Below are positions 45,001-56,502 of a DNA stretch of 64,000 bases, piece by piece. The notes below the pieces were generated by a model, which saw only the letters and a list, made by a program, of their open reading frames with translations, was not told the origin of the DNA and ran no database searches. Numbering within the stretch: position 1 is the stretch's first letter; every line of letters begins with the position of its first letter. The stretch covers positions 558,001-622,000 of the forward strand of contig JAGMUV010000021.1 of NCBI GenBank assembly GCA_020744425.1, read 5' to 3'. This DNA is from Dactylonectria macrodidyma. Its lineage: Eukaryota; Ascomycota; Sordariomycetes; Hypocreales; Nectriaceae. Made by a program: the position numbers and the translations under genes.

Positions 45001-48000
45001 CAGCGCTGCCTATAAATCAAATCCAAACAAACAAACTGCCAAACAAATCAAACAAATAGAGCGAAATCTTATTTCAAATCAAACAAATACAAAACCCCGG
45101 ATTTGAAATGCAATTTGATATATTTGATACGCAATATAGCGAGGTGGCCGAGCAGGTCCAGGCTGATGAGTGCGTGATGGTTGCCTACCCGGAACCTACT
45201 ACGTTATTCGTATACCGATTAGTCTGACTAATTAGAGTCATCCTGAAAATGCCTGTTAACGAGCTACTTTTCTTTATGACTGAGAGGCCCAGAAATAGAA
45301 GTCGCTTCTTATTATCCTTATTCCCCACAAGTTCAGTACGCGTTTTAGGGAATTGTTTACCTGCTTTCAATGCGTGCTAGTGCAGACTGATGCATGCCTA
45401 ATGACACCATGCTTCCTTCTCCACCCTCTGCCTTTGCTCTTCTCCGACTGCTGAGGAACTTGGTAAGTCAACTCGAATCGACGACGCAGACGGCATTGCC
45501 AGACCATCCTACTGTTACAGATCTCCTGCAAGCGGTATGGAGGAACAGACGATATGTTCTGGAAGAGTCTTTATCCAGAAAGGGGTCGAAGGGCCGGAAG
45601 AGCTGGATCAAGCGCCATGGTTTATTTCTTGTTGAACTAGATGCTAATGACAGCCCGTCGAACCCTTACCGGGCCTGCCGTTTATGCGATGCGAAGGGCC
45701 AGCCTGAGTTCTTCGCCGCTGCTGCTACTAGTTCGGCAGCTAACCACCTCCGCAAGTACGTCACACGTGAAGTATCATCATCTTGAGCATTATTGATAAG
45801 TGCAGGTCACACCGGATCTTCGAAAGCAGCTAAGGCGCCGATATAGACCCATCGACTGACGACTCCGATCAGGCCAAGCGACCACGCTTGCACTACAGCG
45901 CCGTCCCGCGAGCCAAGGTCAAGATTGTCCGAGAACTAAGCCTAGGACTTCTGATCAACGCCGACGTTCCCTTTTCTTTCTTCACGGATCCATTCTTTGA
46001 ATAGCTCGTGTGGCAGCTCGACCCTCATTTATCAGGCTAGATACTATGGAGCCGGCAATCGATGAGCCGTCTGCTGGACGACATGTACAAGTCCAAGAAA
46101 GACCAGGTTAAGCAGGAGCTTTTGGATGCCCTTACCAAAATTCATCTCGGGTTCGACCTCTGGACCTCGCCCAATTGGTACGCTATAATAGCGGTCACAG
46201 CTCACTTCCTTGACCGCTAGGGCCACTACTAGTCGCGCCTACTGGCACTTCGACGCCAGCTCGGGTGTTATAGTGGGGAAAACCTCGCCGTAATGCTTTC
46301 GTAAATCGTCTAAGAGTGGAAAATAGAGGACTGAGTTGGAATGGTGATCTTGGATAATGTGTCCTCTAATGATAACTGTCTCTAACATTTCTACAGAATT
46401 CTTAATACAGAAATGATACTAGCGGATATATGTACTAAATGCATGCGCTGCTATGGACATATCTTGAACTTAGTAGCTCGTGCGTTCTTCTACGGGGAAG
46501 ATTTTAAGGCTTTCGAGGCCGAGTCACAGGTTTTTAACCTTCTCGGCCGCCATAAGGAAGACCTACGGCACTGGAGAAAGAAAGGGCCAGTGGGAAAGCT
46601 TCATAATGTTATCAAGTTCATCAGATCGTCCCCTCAGAGATGCGAGCTCTTTAAGAGGATCGCACGTAAGAATGACGAAGCATAAGGCTTTCTCCTAGCG
46701 GGCGAGTCTACGGTGGAGCTAGAGGTTGTCTTAAATAATGACACGAGATGGAATTCTACTTACCTTATGGTCTCTCGAGCGCTTGTTAAGTAAGGAGATA
46801 TTAGGGCCTTCTTAGTATATCCGGATGTGGAGGGATGGCTACCCTAAGGTGATGTCTTGAAAGGTGATGACTGGAGGCTTTTAGCGGAAGTTAAGTATAT
46901 CCTTGAGCCGTTCTATCTACAGACTATGAGAGCGTAAGGGTGGGGTAGTGGGGGAGGCTATGGATGCCTTTAGGAGGTGATGACGGGTATGGAATATTTG
47001 CTAGAACATTTAGAGGATTAGAAGCTGTTCTATTATGCTGCTCCGGATAAGACGGCGGAAAAGAGTACTAACTCGCAAGTGAAACTGCCTTGAGGGCGAC
47101 TAGACCGAAATCGCCAGCTCCCCGCTCGATTCAAGGACTGTAAGATGGATATGCAGCCGCGGAAGCCATAGGAGAGCCCCTTTCCAGATCGTGACCGGGG
47201 AGGACATAGTAGACGGGGTAAGGCGTCCGGATTATCGAAGATTGAAGACATGGGAAAAGATCATCGACACTATATGAGGCTCTCTATTACGACGGCCTAG
47301 CAGAAGCTCAATGAGTACTATACCAAGCTAGGGGAGTCCCCGTTGTTCGCCGCATCTATCATTCTGCATCCGGCTCTTGGCATGAGTTACCTTGAGATGA
47401 ACTGGGCTACAGAAGAGCAGCTTGTATAGGTGAGAGACGCTAAGATAGGTCTATCTGACTACCTTGACCGCTGGTATCGTTGCAGCCGGCCGATGGCAAC
47501 GGATGAATAGCAAAAGGCAATTGTGGAGACTGCGATATCGTTATACGTGCTACATAAAATACATGAGGATAGTGTGTTTAAATAATGGGTGAAAAGCAGG
47601 AGAGCTCGAGCAATGGTGATGGGCAGCGAACTTGAGCGCTATTTGCGGCTAGAACCATAAGAAACTGAGGATCCAATCGAGTGGTGGATGGCTTACCAGG
47701 GACCATTCCCAGTGCTTAGCCAGCTGGCTCTTGATATACTTGCTATCCTGGTGATGGCAACTGATTGTGAGAGGTCTTTCAGCCTTGCTAAGTTGACGTT
47801 AACGTTATAGAGACTTTCGATGAGTGCGGAAACATTGGGGAGGCTGCAGTGCCTTAAGAACTGGATCAGGCATGGTGCTGCGAAGCTTGGCTCTACTGCA
47901 CCTAGGACAGATGGGTTACACTGGGATATTGAGAGTAGTATGGAAAGCACAGATGTTGGGATTTGAAATATTTGATTAAATATTCTAAATAACAAATCTG

Positions 48001-48069
48001 GCTTTGCGGGCCATCAAATATTTCAAATATGACTCTGGATTTGATTTGTTTGATTTGAGGGCAGCGCTG
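45001..48069 (+). mobile_element. hAT-family DNA transposon, RIP-inactivated
   Basis: Seen: terminal inverted repeats CAGCGCTGCC (45001-45010) and GGCAGCGCTG (48060-48069), continuing as related AAATCAAA-rich subterminal sequence on both sides. Inside is a transposase relic on the plus strand. Flanking 8-bp candidates (CTCTGGGG and TCTGTCGC) do not match, so no target-site duplication can be claimed. Confidence 0.75.
45394..47966 (+). pseudogene. hAT transposase with many in-frame stops
   Basis: Seen: N-terminal BED-like zinc finger (YRACRLCDAKGQ...AAANHLRKY-type spacing, 45394-45786), then HLGFDLWTSPNWYAIIAVTA, CYGHILNLVARAFFYGEDF, DTRWNSTYLMVSRAL, SPLFAASIILHPALG, WWMAYQGPFPVLSQLALDIL and MATDCERSFSLAKLTLT, the canonical hAT order ending in the dimerisation domain. 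About twenty TAG/TAA codons interrupt it, many where CAG or CAA is expected, the CpA-to-TpA pattern of RIP. Long runs between stops remain readable, so decay is by point mutation rather than rearrangement. Confidence 0.85.
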
Positions 48070-48427
48070 TCTGTCGCTGACCCGTCCAAGCTAACAATTC
48101 TGCGAACAGAGCCCCCCATCCTCTGGGTCCTCGAGCGTGAGAAGGAGCACAGCGCCGACCTGGTTAGGGAAAGGCTCTCAAGCCAGGTTGCCAGGGTGCC
48201 ATTAGACCCATCTCCATTCCACCGAGGCGACTCATCAGCACGCTCGTTCATAACCAGACGTCTTATCAGTTGCCTTTCTCTCTACCAGTTAGCATGAAGC
48301 CATTGTATGTTCTTTGGTATCATGCCCCCCGCCATGTCAACGAATGACTTGAAGTACTGCCCCCCTGTAAACCACCCCAGTCTCAATCATCCAGGCCAAA
48401 TTCCCAAGCCAGGGTTCCTAGTCTAGG
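48070..48427. other. Flank of hAT, no gene seen
   Basis: A plus-strand frame runs from inside the hAT end to 48297 (WVLEREKEHSADLVRERL) but is not recognised. Confidence 0.4.
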
Positions 48428-48449
48428 GTTGTTGTTGTTGTTGTTGATT
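48428..48449 (+). repeat. (GTT)n microsatellite, possible retroposon tail on minus strand
   Basis: Six GTT-type units. On the minus strand the order is AATAAATC followed by CAA repeats, similar in logic to the AATAAA plus GAA tail of the retroposon at 5029-5510. No matching target duplication was found on the far side. Confidence 0.6.
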
Positions 48450-48559
48450 TATTATCGTCATGAAGACATCTACTAGAGATATCTACAGAATCCCCTAGGG
48501 GCAAGATGACGTGCTAGGCTGGTGTTAACAGCTGAAGAAACCTAAGTACAGTAACCCGG

Positions 48560-48598
48560 GGTCCGAGCTATAGGCACTACTGGCCTATAGCTCGGACC
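48560..48598 (+). repeat. Perfect 16-bp inverted repeat (hairpin, 7-nt loop)
   Basis: Arms 48560-48575 and 48583-48598, GGTCCGAGCTATAGGC and its exact complement, around ACTACTG. Confidence 0.9.
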
Positions 48599-48849
48599 TA
48601 CAATCCTAGACTGTAATCCTTCTTCCTCTTCCATCTAGCAATTAAGCAGCCCTATTTGACCTATTATTTCGAGCCCGATATCCGTCAGCGGATTGTCAGG
48701 GCGGGTGTCGGCATACCCATATTTATTAACCAGCTTGGAATTCTCCAGAGTAGCCCGATTCTGTGACTTCTTATAGACCTGGATTAACAGCCAAGATCCG
48801 TAGACCAAGGCATCTAAGACCCGGAGGTCATAGTAGCCTAGGCCGGGGG

Positions 48850-49060
48850 GCCGAGGCAGGTGCTAAGACGCAGTGGCCTTATGCACCTACGTGCCGAGAC
48901 GCAGAGGTCAGTCAGGGCAGCTTAGACCCAGAGGTCTAAGTAAGTGCTAAGACGCAGTGGCCTTACGCACCTAGGTGCTGAGGCCCGGAGGCCTAAGCAG
49001 GTACTAAGACTAAGATATAGCCTTATATACCTAAGTGCCGAGTCGTAGAGATCAGGGCAA
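48850..49060 (+). repeat. Degenerate tandem repeat with internal palindromes
   Basis: Three irregular units (spacing about 60-90 bp) built on GTGCTAAGACGCAGTGGCC, then TTANGCACCTANGTGC. Within each, AGGTGC and GCACCT can pair. Together with the hairpin at 48560 and the CAA tail it may be one unclassified repetitive element read on the minus strand. Confidence 0.6.
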
Positions 49061-49754
49061 AGGTCGACGCCCACCTAGATTGGGGCTGGTGTCGTGATTG
49101 CTATTGGCTGCGATAGCTATACCTGCTGCGAGGTCTGAACCAGCATTACAGTATGTATAAGAGCCACAGCAGTGTCGTTGGCCCCCGCAAGCCGTGCTGT
49201 GACCCTGCTGCTATCTTAGCTGCCCAGATGGTCAGGGCAGCAGGCTTCAATCATGGCCAGAGCCCTTGGACTGTGGCTGCAGCTGCTGCGTAAAGGAAGC
49301 CAACCCTCTCAATCCTTCCTTTACTGCGTTGTTAGTGCCCGATGGGCACCAGCTGCTGCAGCAGCCAAATTTGGTGGGCCTGCAAAAACTTCCACGCTAG
49401 TGCTAACAGCCGCTAGCCAGGAAGAATTTTTACAGGAGAGAGTTGCACCCAGTCTTGCGAGTCGATGTAATCGAAGAATATTTGCTATTGCCGCTGTTAC
49501 TACCGCAGACAGCTCTTGACTGTGATGGCTGATCTTAAAGACAACAATTCGGTACTGATGAATGATGACAGCAATAGCTGTCAAATTGAGCCAATCCAAC
49601 ATTGAACCTATCATGATATGACGTCAGTATTCACGGAGCCATGCCATCTTGACTATTTCTTGTTTGGTCGTTTTGACGTTGACGATCATGCATTATCTAT
49701 CGGCGGCACAGTCTTCAGACTATCATTCGGTGGGTAAGTAGTTCCAACTAATCT
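49061..49754. other. Intergenic, no gene seen
   Basis: 3' flank of the membrane-protein gene. Ala-rich short frames at 49253-49614 on both strands overlap and look spurious. Confidence 0.45.
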
Positions 49755-50989
49755 TCAAGTCTCTACTGGATGCTGCCATTGCTGCCAACCAACGTAAGCC
49801 TGAAAGATGGAAACACCCAACGCCAGCATACCCAGAACGATGGCAATGGCTACCCCTCCCAGCGTTGCCATCATTACATAACGAGCGCCGCTTTTCCGCT
49901 CCAACCACTTCTTGAGAAGCCCCCGTGGCGTTGGGTTATCCAGTTCCTCGTAGAGTTCTACCAGCCGGGGCTCGAGATAGTGGTATATCAACGTTCCTTC
50001 GGACTCGAGTTGATAGGTCGAGGGCTCGAATTTCAGACAGTCGGGGTCAAGATTTTGTTTCGATATCAGTGAACGGAGAAGAATCTGAGCATCCGCGGTT
50101 GATGGGAAGAGGGTCTTTTGAATTGAGTTGAGAACTTCAGTAGCAAGTACTCGAGGGATGTGACCACTTGTCAAACAGCAAGCAGAATCAGCGTCTAGAA
50201 TAGGAGAGAGTAGGTTCAGGAAGTGCAAACTAACCGTGCCTCCGTTCGGCTAGCAATCAGAGTCTCCTTGAGGAATGCCGTGTGACGATAAAGCTTAATC
50301 GTGCCATCTTGCTGGTTCAGCTTAAGGTGGTCCTTCAGTTCATCCGTAGGTACAAAACGAAGCCGAGCCACCTTGATGAGTCTGCGAGCGGTGATCAGGT
50401 CATTGATTCGGCGAGATGCTGCATCCCCACACCCTTCAGCCCCGGATTGCGTGTAGCTGGGGCCAGGAAATGTGGTGGACAGAAACTGCGTCCAAGACAT
50501 ATCGTCCTTCCAAGGAATCGGCTGCAGCCCGGTCTCAAGTGTGTCTAGTGAGCGGGTCTCCAGACAGCATGTTATCGTTGTCATTGCTCTCAAGGCAAGA
50601 TTGAACGCTCTATTCTGGTCGCCAAAAGTTGGGGATCCATCGTCGCCACTGGGTACAAAGTGAGTAGCGGTCAGGTCCGATCGCGTCACGTCAGGATTCT
50701 CCTTCAACAGTTTGATGATGGCGAACAGATCTTGGTGGCTTCTTAAGGCGGGCGGTGTCCCAGCAAGAATATCTGGGACGTAAGATGCTGTGATGTTCTC
50801 GTAATAATCGAAGAACGATTTCATCCTAGCCCAGCGCATGCCTGGGCATGGTTGCGGGGAGCAGGGCTCTTGGCCAGGCGCAAGTTGGCAAGGCTCGCAG
50901 AGATTCCAGCTCCACAGGGTCTTGGCAAGACTCTTCAGGTCATCATCGGAAACATTACGAAGAGGATATGATGAGGGTATATCGAACAT
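49755..50989 (-). CDS. Uncharacterised protein with C-terminal membrane anchor
   Basis: Seen: exon 1 50989-50235 (MFDIPSSYPLRNVSDDDLKS), intron 50234-50167 (GTTAGT..CTGAT..ACAAG, phases fit) and exon 2 50166-49755, giving about 388 residues. It is soluble and helical for most of its length, then LIYHYLEPRLVELYEELDNP and LERKSGARYVMM lead into one hydrophobic segment (ATLGGVAIAIVLGMLALGVS, about 350-372) with a short polar tail (QQWQHPVET), a tail-anchored topology. Without the intron a one-base frameshift would have to be assumed at about 50230. I recall similar unnamed proteins only from filamentous fungi; function unknown. It starts about 340 bp from, and points away from, the protease-CHAT gene, so a shared promoter region and linked role are plausible. 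Confidence 0.7.
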
Positions 50990-51327
50990 GGCTAAAACGC
51001 AGATAACGATGATCGGACTCGGACTTCAGGGTATTATTCAGATATATAGAGAAGTAAAAGCAGCAAGTGGCCGGAGCAGATGACCTAAGGCGGCCTAACA
51101 CTTACCTCAGCTTTCGAGGCCTCCTATTATGCACTGCCACCAAGATCTGCAAGCCACGGGCAACAAGGCGCACTTATGCGGGCGCCTTGCAACAGCAGAG
51201 GGGGTTGTCTCAGCCTGGGCGGCTATTGCAAAAATGCTGTCCTTCCCCGCAGACGTCCCCTTATCCTGAGGCATTTCAACATCATCGATGCCTTCATTCG
51301 GAGGTAGACCCACGGTTGCTCTTCGAA
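50990..51327. promoter_or_regulatory. Divergent promoter region
   Basis: 338 bp between the membrane-protein start (50989, minus) and the likely ATG of the protease-CHAT gene (51328, plus). No specific binding site was recognised. The plus frame is open back to 51067 but that extension reads as non-protein-like sequence, so the ATG at 51328 (MEDAHLDRFEG) is preferred. Confidence 0.45.
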
Positions 51328-54300
51328 ATGGAGGATGCGCATCTAGATCGCTTCGAAGGAGTGGACTTAGCGCACTGCGCCGTGCCCAAGCCTGACGATG
51401 ATTCTGGCTACGGCGGCTCCAGCGATGCCAATTTACGAACCCCCGATCCCCATCTCGACGGCAGCGTTGACTCTGAAGCACCTTCAGAGACCTCTACCGC
51501 TTGCCCTCCTCCTCAGTCGTCGTCGTCCGTCTTGGTGCCGAGATCATCAGTGCCCGCAAGCCCTCCGCAGTTGAGACCGATTTCGAAGCCGATCGAGCAC
51601 GGAACCGCAAGAAGGGCGGAGGATGTAATTGAGCGACTGAGTGGACTCTTGGAAGAATACATGGGCAAACACAAGCGACAGGTCCCATCAATGGCGATCC
51701 GCATCGCAATGTTGGGGACTACACCCGACGATGCTAAGGCTTGCCTGGTCATCTTCTGTGATGACATCAAAGGAACCCATGACAGAATCAGGCGTTTCCT
51801 ACGTAAGCCTAGGGCAATTGAGCTATACTGTCCACAGGAAAGCATGTTGCCGTCCTTCGAAGTTCACGTCGCCGGTCCCCCGCCAAGAAGATGCGGTGCT
51901 GTTAAGGTCAACATTCCCTTGCATACGACCTTTTTGGACTCGCACCAGAGCACCCTCTGTGGAATGCCCATCTACTTTGTCTTGGAGAACAGTTCGCGCA
52001 AGAGATTGGCTACCATGGGTGGTGTTTTGCAGCTAAGATTGCCTAATGGTGGAGAATATCTGTACGGCCTCACTGCTGCCCACGGAGCCTTGGATACTAC
52101 CGATTCAGACGAGGATGGTGCCTCAGAAACCAGTGATGACACCTCATCGCACTCCAGTATGGCTAGTGATAGCCAGTATTCTATGCCCGTGGAGGTAAAC
52201 TGGGGTCCGTGGTTGGATTTATTGCCGCACCGGACGGAGGTGGACAGATTGACGCTTCCAACAGACGCTACTGTGAGGGAGCGCGTCGTTCTCTCGGCTT
52301 TGGCCAACGCCCAAGACGGTTCTTTTCGCGACTGGGCATTATTTTCTTTTCCGTCTGACGACGTGACACCGAAGCCGAATATGCTCCAGCTGGAAGGACG
52401 GCCGCCGGTCCCACTGAAGGCTCCGTCTTCCGTCAACAACATGTCGGGGAGCCGATCGGTCATGGTCATTACCGGCTCATCTGAACCGGTGAAGGCAACA
52501 CTTTCACCCTGTCTTAGCCGCATTCTCCTGAAGCCTGGTACTAAGTTCGTACGAGCGTATGTTGTAGAACTGCATAACACGTTAGGTATTGAGGCGACGG
52601 CGACAATTCATCTTGGTTCACAGCTAACACACATACAGATATTCGCCGAGGCGACTCTGGTTCCTGGGCTGTTGACCCCCTCACCTTCGAAGTGTACGGT
52701 CATCTCGTGGCGACTGATATGTTGATGGGGAGCTACGTTATTCCCTTGGTGGACGTTTTTCAAGACATTGCCAAAGTCTGGCCAAATGTCTCAATCAGAT
52801 TCCCTGAGCCACCTCCCTCGCAACCATCAGACGGCGCAAGCAATGCCAGCACGAAGTCGTCTGCCTCAGGCCCGGGTCATCTACCTCAGCTCCGCACCGG
52901 TTCGATGGATGATCTCAACCGCGCCGTCGAGGTTGCGAGCATAGCAGTGGACACCACACCTCAAGACTACCCCGATCGAGCTGTTATGTTAATCAATCTT
53001 GGAAGCATGCTCGTAAGGCGATTTGAGCGCACCGGTTCGATGGATGATCTTAACCGCGCCGTCGAGATTGCGAGCATAGCAGTGGACACCACACCTCAAG
53101 ACTACTCCGATCAAGCTATTATATTGATCAATCTTGGAAGCATGCTCGTAAAGCGATTTGAGTATACTGGTTTGATGGATGATCTTAATCGCGCTATCGA
53201 GGTTGCGAGCATAGCAGTGGACACCACACCTCAAGACCACCCTGATCGAGCTATTATATTGATCAATCTTGGAAGCATGCTCGTAAGGCGATTTGAGCGC
53301 ACTGGTTCGATGGATGATCTTAACCGCGCCGTCGAGATTGCGAGCATAGCAGTGGACACCACACCTCAAGACCACTCCGATCAGGCTGGCATGCTAAGAA
53401 ACCTTGGAAGCATGCTCGTAAGGCGATTTGAGTGCACTGGTTCGATGGATGATCTTAACCGCGCTATCGAGGTTATGAGCATAGCAGTGGGCGCCATACC
53501 TCAAGACCACCCCGATCGGGCTAGTATGCTGAATAACTTGAGAAGCATGCTTATAAAGCAATTTGAGCGCACTGGTTTAATGGATGGTCTTAACTGCGCT
53601 GTCGAGGTTGCAAGCATGGCAGTAGACGCCACACCTCAAGACCACCCTGATCGAGCTATTATATTGACCAATCTTGGAAGCATGCTCACAAGGCAATTTG
53701 AGCATACCGGTTCAATAGACGATCTTAACCGCGCCATCGAGGTTACGAGCATAGCAGTAGACACCACACCTCAAGACCACCCCGATCAGGCTGGCATACT
53801 GAGTAACCTTGGAAGCATGCTCGCAAGGCGATTTGAGCGCGCCGGTTCGATGGATGATCTTAACCGCGCTGTCGAGATTACGAGCATAGCAGTGGACACC
53901 ACACCTCAAGACCACCCCGATCGGGCTGGCATGCTGAGTAACCTTGGAAGCATGCTCGCAAGGCGATTTGAGCGCACCGGTTCGATGGACGATCTCAACC
54001 GTCAGCTTTCCTCTTATAGGGAAGGTTGGAGTTGTCGTACCGCTCGTCCGTCCACTCGCATTCGTCTGGCTCAGGCGGCGGCCACCATTCTCTCCTCGCA
54101 GTTAAATTGGGAACAATCAAGTCTGTTGTTGCAGGAAGCCGTAAAAGTCCTTCCTGATATAAGCCCACGATCGTTCCAGCAGACCGACAAGCAGCACATG
54201 CTCGCAGACTTTGCCGGCTTGGCTTCTATGGCCGCAGCTACTGCTCTGAATGCAGGAAAGGAGGCTCATCTTGCCCTGGAGCTCCTTGAACTTGGTCGCG

Positions 54301-55820
54301 GCGTTGTTGCTGGTCTGCTGATGGAGACCCGCACGGACATCACTGATCTTTATCACAAGCATCCCGAATTGGCAAAACAATTTGAATCTCTTCGAGATGA
54401 GCTAGACTCACCTGCCAGCGGGACTTCTCTTCCGATGTCTGGTGATAATGCACCTTCCAGGGATACACAAGCAAGACTGCGAAGTGAAGCGAGCCAACGA
54501 TTTGAAGAGATTAAACTCGAGATTCGCGCTCAGTCTGGATTCCAGAACTTTCTGCTTCCGCCAACCGCAGAAGAATTGATGGCTGCTGCTGCTTCGGGAC
54601 CTATCGTTATTGTCAATGTCAATGACTATCGCTGCGACGCGTTCCTGGTTGATGCTCATACGATACGGGCATTGCCCCTTCCTCGCCTACGTCATTCAGA
54701 CATCAAAGGCAAGATCATGAGAAGAAGGGACGAGAGTGAGGGATCATCAATCCAGGTTTCATCCGATTTGTTAGAGTGGCTCTGGGATAGCGCTGCGTGC
54801 CCTATTTTGGATGAACTTGGGTTTCGGGAGACCCCCGCGAGAACGCCAACACACAAATGGCCACGCATATGGTGGATTCCAACCGGCTTGATGAGCCGAT
54901 TACCACTCCATGCCGCCGGACGACACTACGCGACTTCCTCCGAGACTGTGCTTGATCGGGTGGTATCGTCATACAGCCCGTCTATCAAGGCACTAATTTA
55001 TGCCCGTCGGAACACAATGCAGAAGGACCTTAGCCATGCCTCCAAGACAACTCTGCTTGTTTCAATGCGCACAACGCCCCAGCATCCTGATCCCAAAGTT
55101 CCCAAACCTGGCGATTTGAGGTTTGCCGAAGAAGAGATACAAATTCTGGGCAACCTACTCTCTAGTTCGACATCGAAAGCGAAGAAGTTGGAGGAACCAT
55201 GTAAAGGAGACGTCCTGGGCAGCATAGACACCTGCACGATATTCCATTTCGCGGGCCATGGCATATCAGACCCCCTGGATCCTTCAAAGAGCTGCTTGCT
55301 TCTTAATGACTGGGTAGGAAATCCATTGACAGTCGAGGATCTCACTGAATTGAAGCTATACCGGAAATCTCCCTGGCTTGCTTACCTCTCAGCTTGTTCG
55401 ACAGGAGAGAGCCAAGCTGAGAACTTGCAAGATGAGGCAATGCATCTCGTGAGTGCCTGCCAACTAGCAGGCTTTCCACATGTCGTTGGATCACTGTGGA
55501 AAGTAGACGACGAGTGTTCGGCTGATGCGGCTAGAGAGGTTTATGAGGCTGTACGAGACAAGGGATGGAGCAATGAGGCAGTAGCATTGGGCGTCCACAA
55601 TGCTGCAAGATTTCTGAGACGTAAAACAGGTGGCGGAGGTTGGAGGGCCGGCCCAGGAGATGTTCTGACAGATGTTGATGGAGATAATGAACGGGGAGAA
55701 GTAGCAGCGCCAGTCTATGGAAAGGGAGGAGGATCCGGCCAGAATAGAGGTCTGGGTTATGCAAGACGGGAGGAAGGCAACCCTTCCATATGGCCTGCTT
55801 ACATTCATGTTGGACCCTAG
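51328..55820 (+). CDS. Trypsin-like protease - TPR-like repeats - CHAT protease
   Basis: Seen: exons 51328-52585 and 52639-55820 (intron GTATTG..CAGCTAACACACATACAG, phases fit), about 1479 residues, no internal stop. The acidic, Ser-rich start is followed by a trypsin-like domain whose triad is visible: His about 252 (YGLTAAH), Asp about 335 (FRDWALFSF), Ser about 426 (RRGDSGSWAVD). The Ser codon is only reached by splicing. Then eight 45-residue repeats (135-bp period, about 505-864; RTGSMDDLNRAVEVASIAVD, TTPQDHPDRAGMLSNLGSML), the TPR-like type common in front of CHAT domains; ALELLELGRGVVAGLLMETR; and a CHAT caspase-like domain with His about 1293 (FHFAGHG) and Cys about 1339 (YLSACSTGES), then LAGFPHVVGSLWKVDD. 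Known: CHAT proteases with TPR sensors are cleaving effectors in prokaryotic defence and recur in fungi. Inferred: a repeat-sensed two-protease switch. Both active sites look intact. Confidence 0.88.
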
Positions 55821-55924
55821 ATTGGTGGAACCAACCGAAGGCTACTTACGTTTATTCAATTTAGAAATAACACGACAGTCCTAGATCAGTGATCAGCGGT
55901 GATTGGGGGGGTAGAGTCAGCGTG

Positions 55925-56022
55925 GCTAACAGACAGACTGTCTGACAGACCGACAGCCCGGCCATTGTCATCAACCGACAGACCGGACCAGTCGGTCTGT
56001 CTGGGTGGTCTGGGTCGGTCTG
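55925..56022 (+). repeat. GACAGACCG direct and inverted repeats
   Basis: Several GACAGACC words (AGACAGACTGTCTGACAGAC, CGACAGACCGGACC) followed by their complements (GGTCTGTCTGGGTGGTCTGG), able to fold back on themselves. Confidence 0.6.
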
Positions 56023-56445
56023 AATGGGCTGCTGTTTCAGTGTCTCCATTGGCCCGTTGCGCTCTTAGTATAATTGCAGCCGGGAATGTCTTAACATTCG
56101 ATTGAGAAGTCTGCTGCCTTTCTCGGGACCTATTTTGGGTGCGTCGGCGATCCAGAACCTTGCCCCTCTTGCTGTCCTCTTTTCAGCGACTAGCGACAGC
56201 GGCAGCAAACCCTACGTAATCGCATGGTTGAAGTCGAGCGTTCCGGTAGAGCAACAAAACCATGCTCATCTTTCACACATTATGCTATTGGATGCGGCCC
56301 TCGACCTTATGCAGGAACAAGGTGCTCCTACCAAACGATCCCGTACAGGAGACCCAGTCTGATTCTGTAAGCCCAGCCATGATTGCCGCCGACGGTACTG
56401 CTTCCGAGGAAAGCCAGGTCCACTTCTTGCCATCGTCCAAATGTG

Positions 56446-56502
56446 TCCCAGGACCGTATCAGTCCCAGGACCGTCGCTGTCCCAGGCCCGAACTAGTCCC
56501 AA
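56446..56502 (+). repeat. Short tandem repeat, about 18-bp unit
   Basis: Three imperfect GTCCCAGGACCGT-type units in direct order. Confidence 0.6.

Noticed and set aside
45139..45180. GTGGCCGAGCAGG resembling a tRNA A box inside the hAT end
   Set aside because: No matching B box or cloverleaf downstream; taken as chance.
44993..48077. 8-bp target-site duplication of the hAT element
   Set aside because: The flanking octamers CTCTGGGG and TCTGTCGC do not match well enough.
49755..50989. Membrane protein considered as a gasdermin because of its protease neighbour
   Set aside because: No gasdermin-like beta-rich N-terminus is evident; it is mainly helical with a single C-terminal membrane segment.
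51067..51327. Upstream extension of the protease-CHAT frame to 51067
   Set aside because: The extension is Arg/Cys/Gln-rich, unlike the conserved start, and an ATG at 51328 fits better; it occupies the divergent promoter.
52989..53915. Antisense repeated frames over the protease gene repeats
   Set aside because: They mirror the 135-bp coding units and have no independent support.
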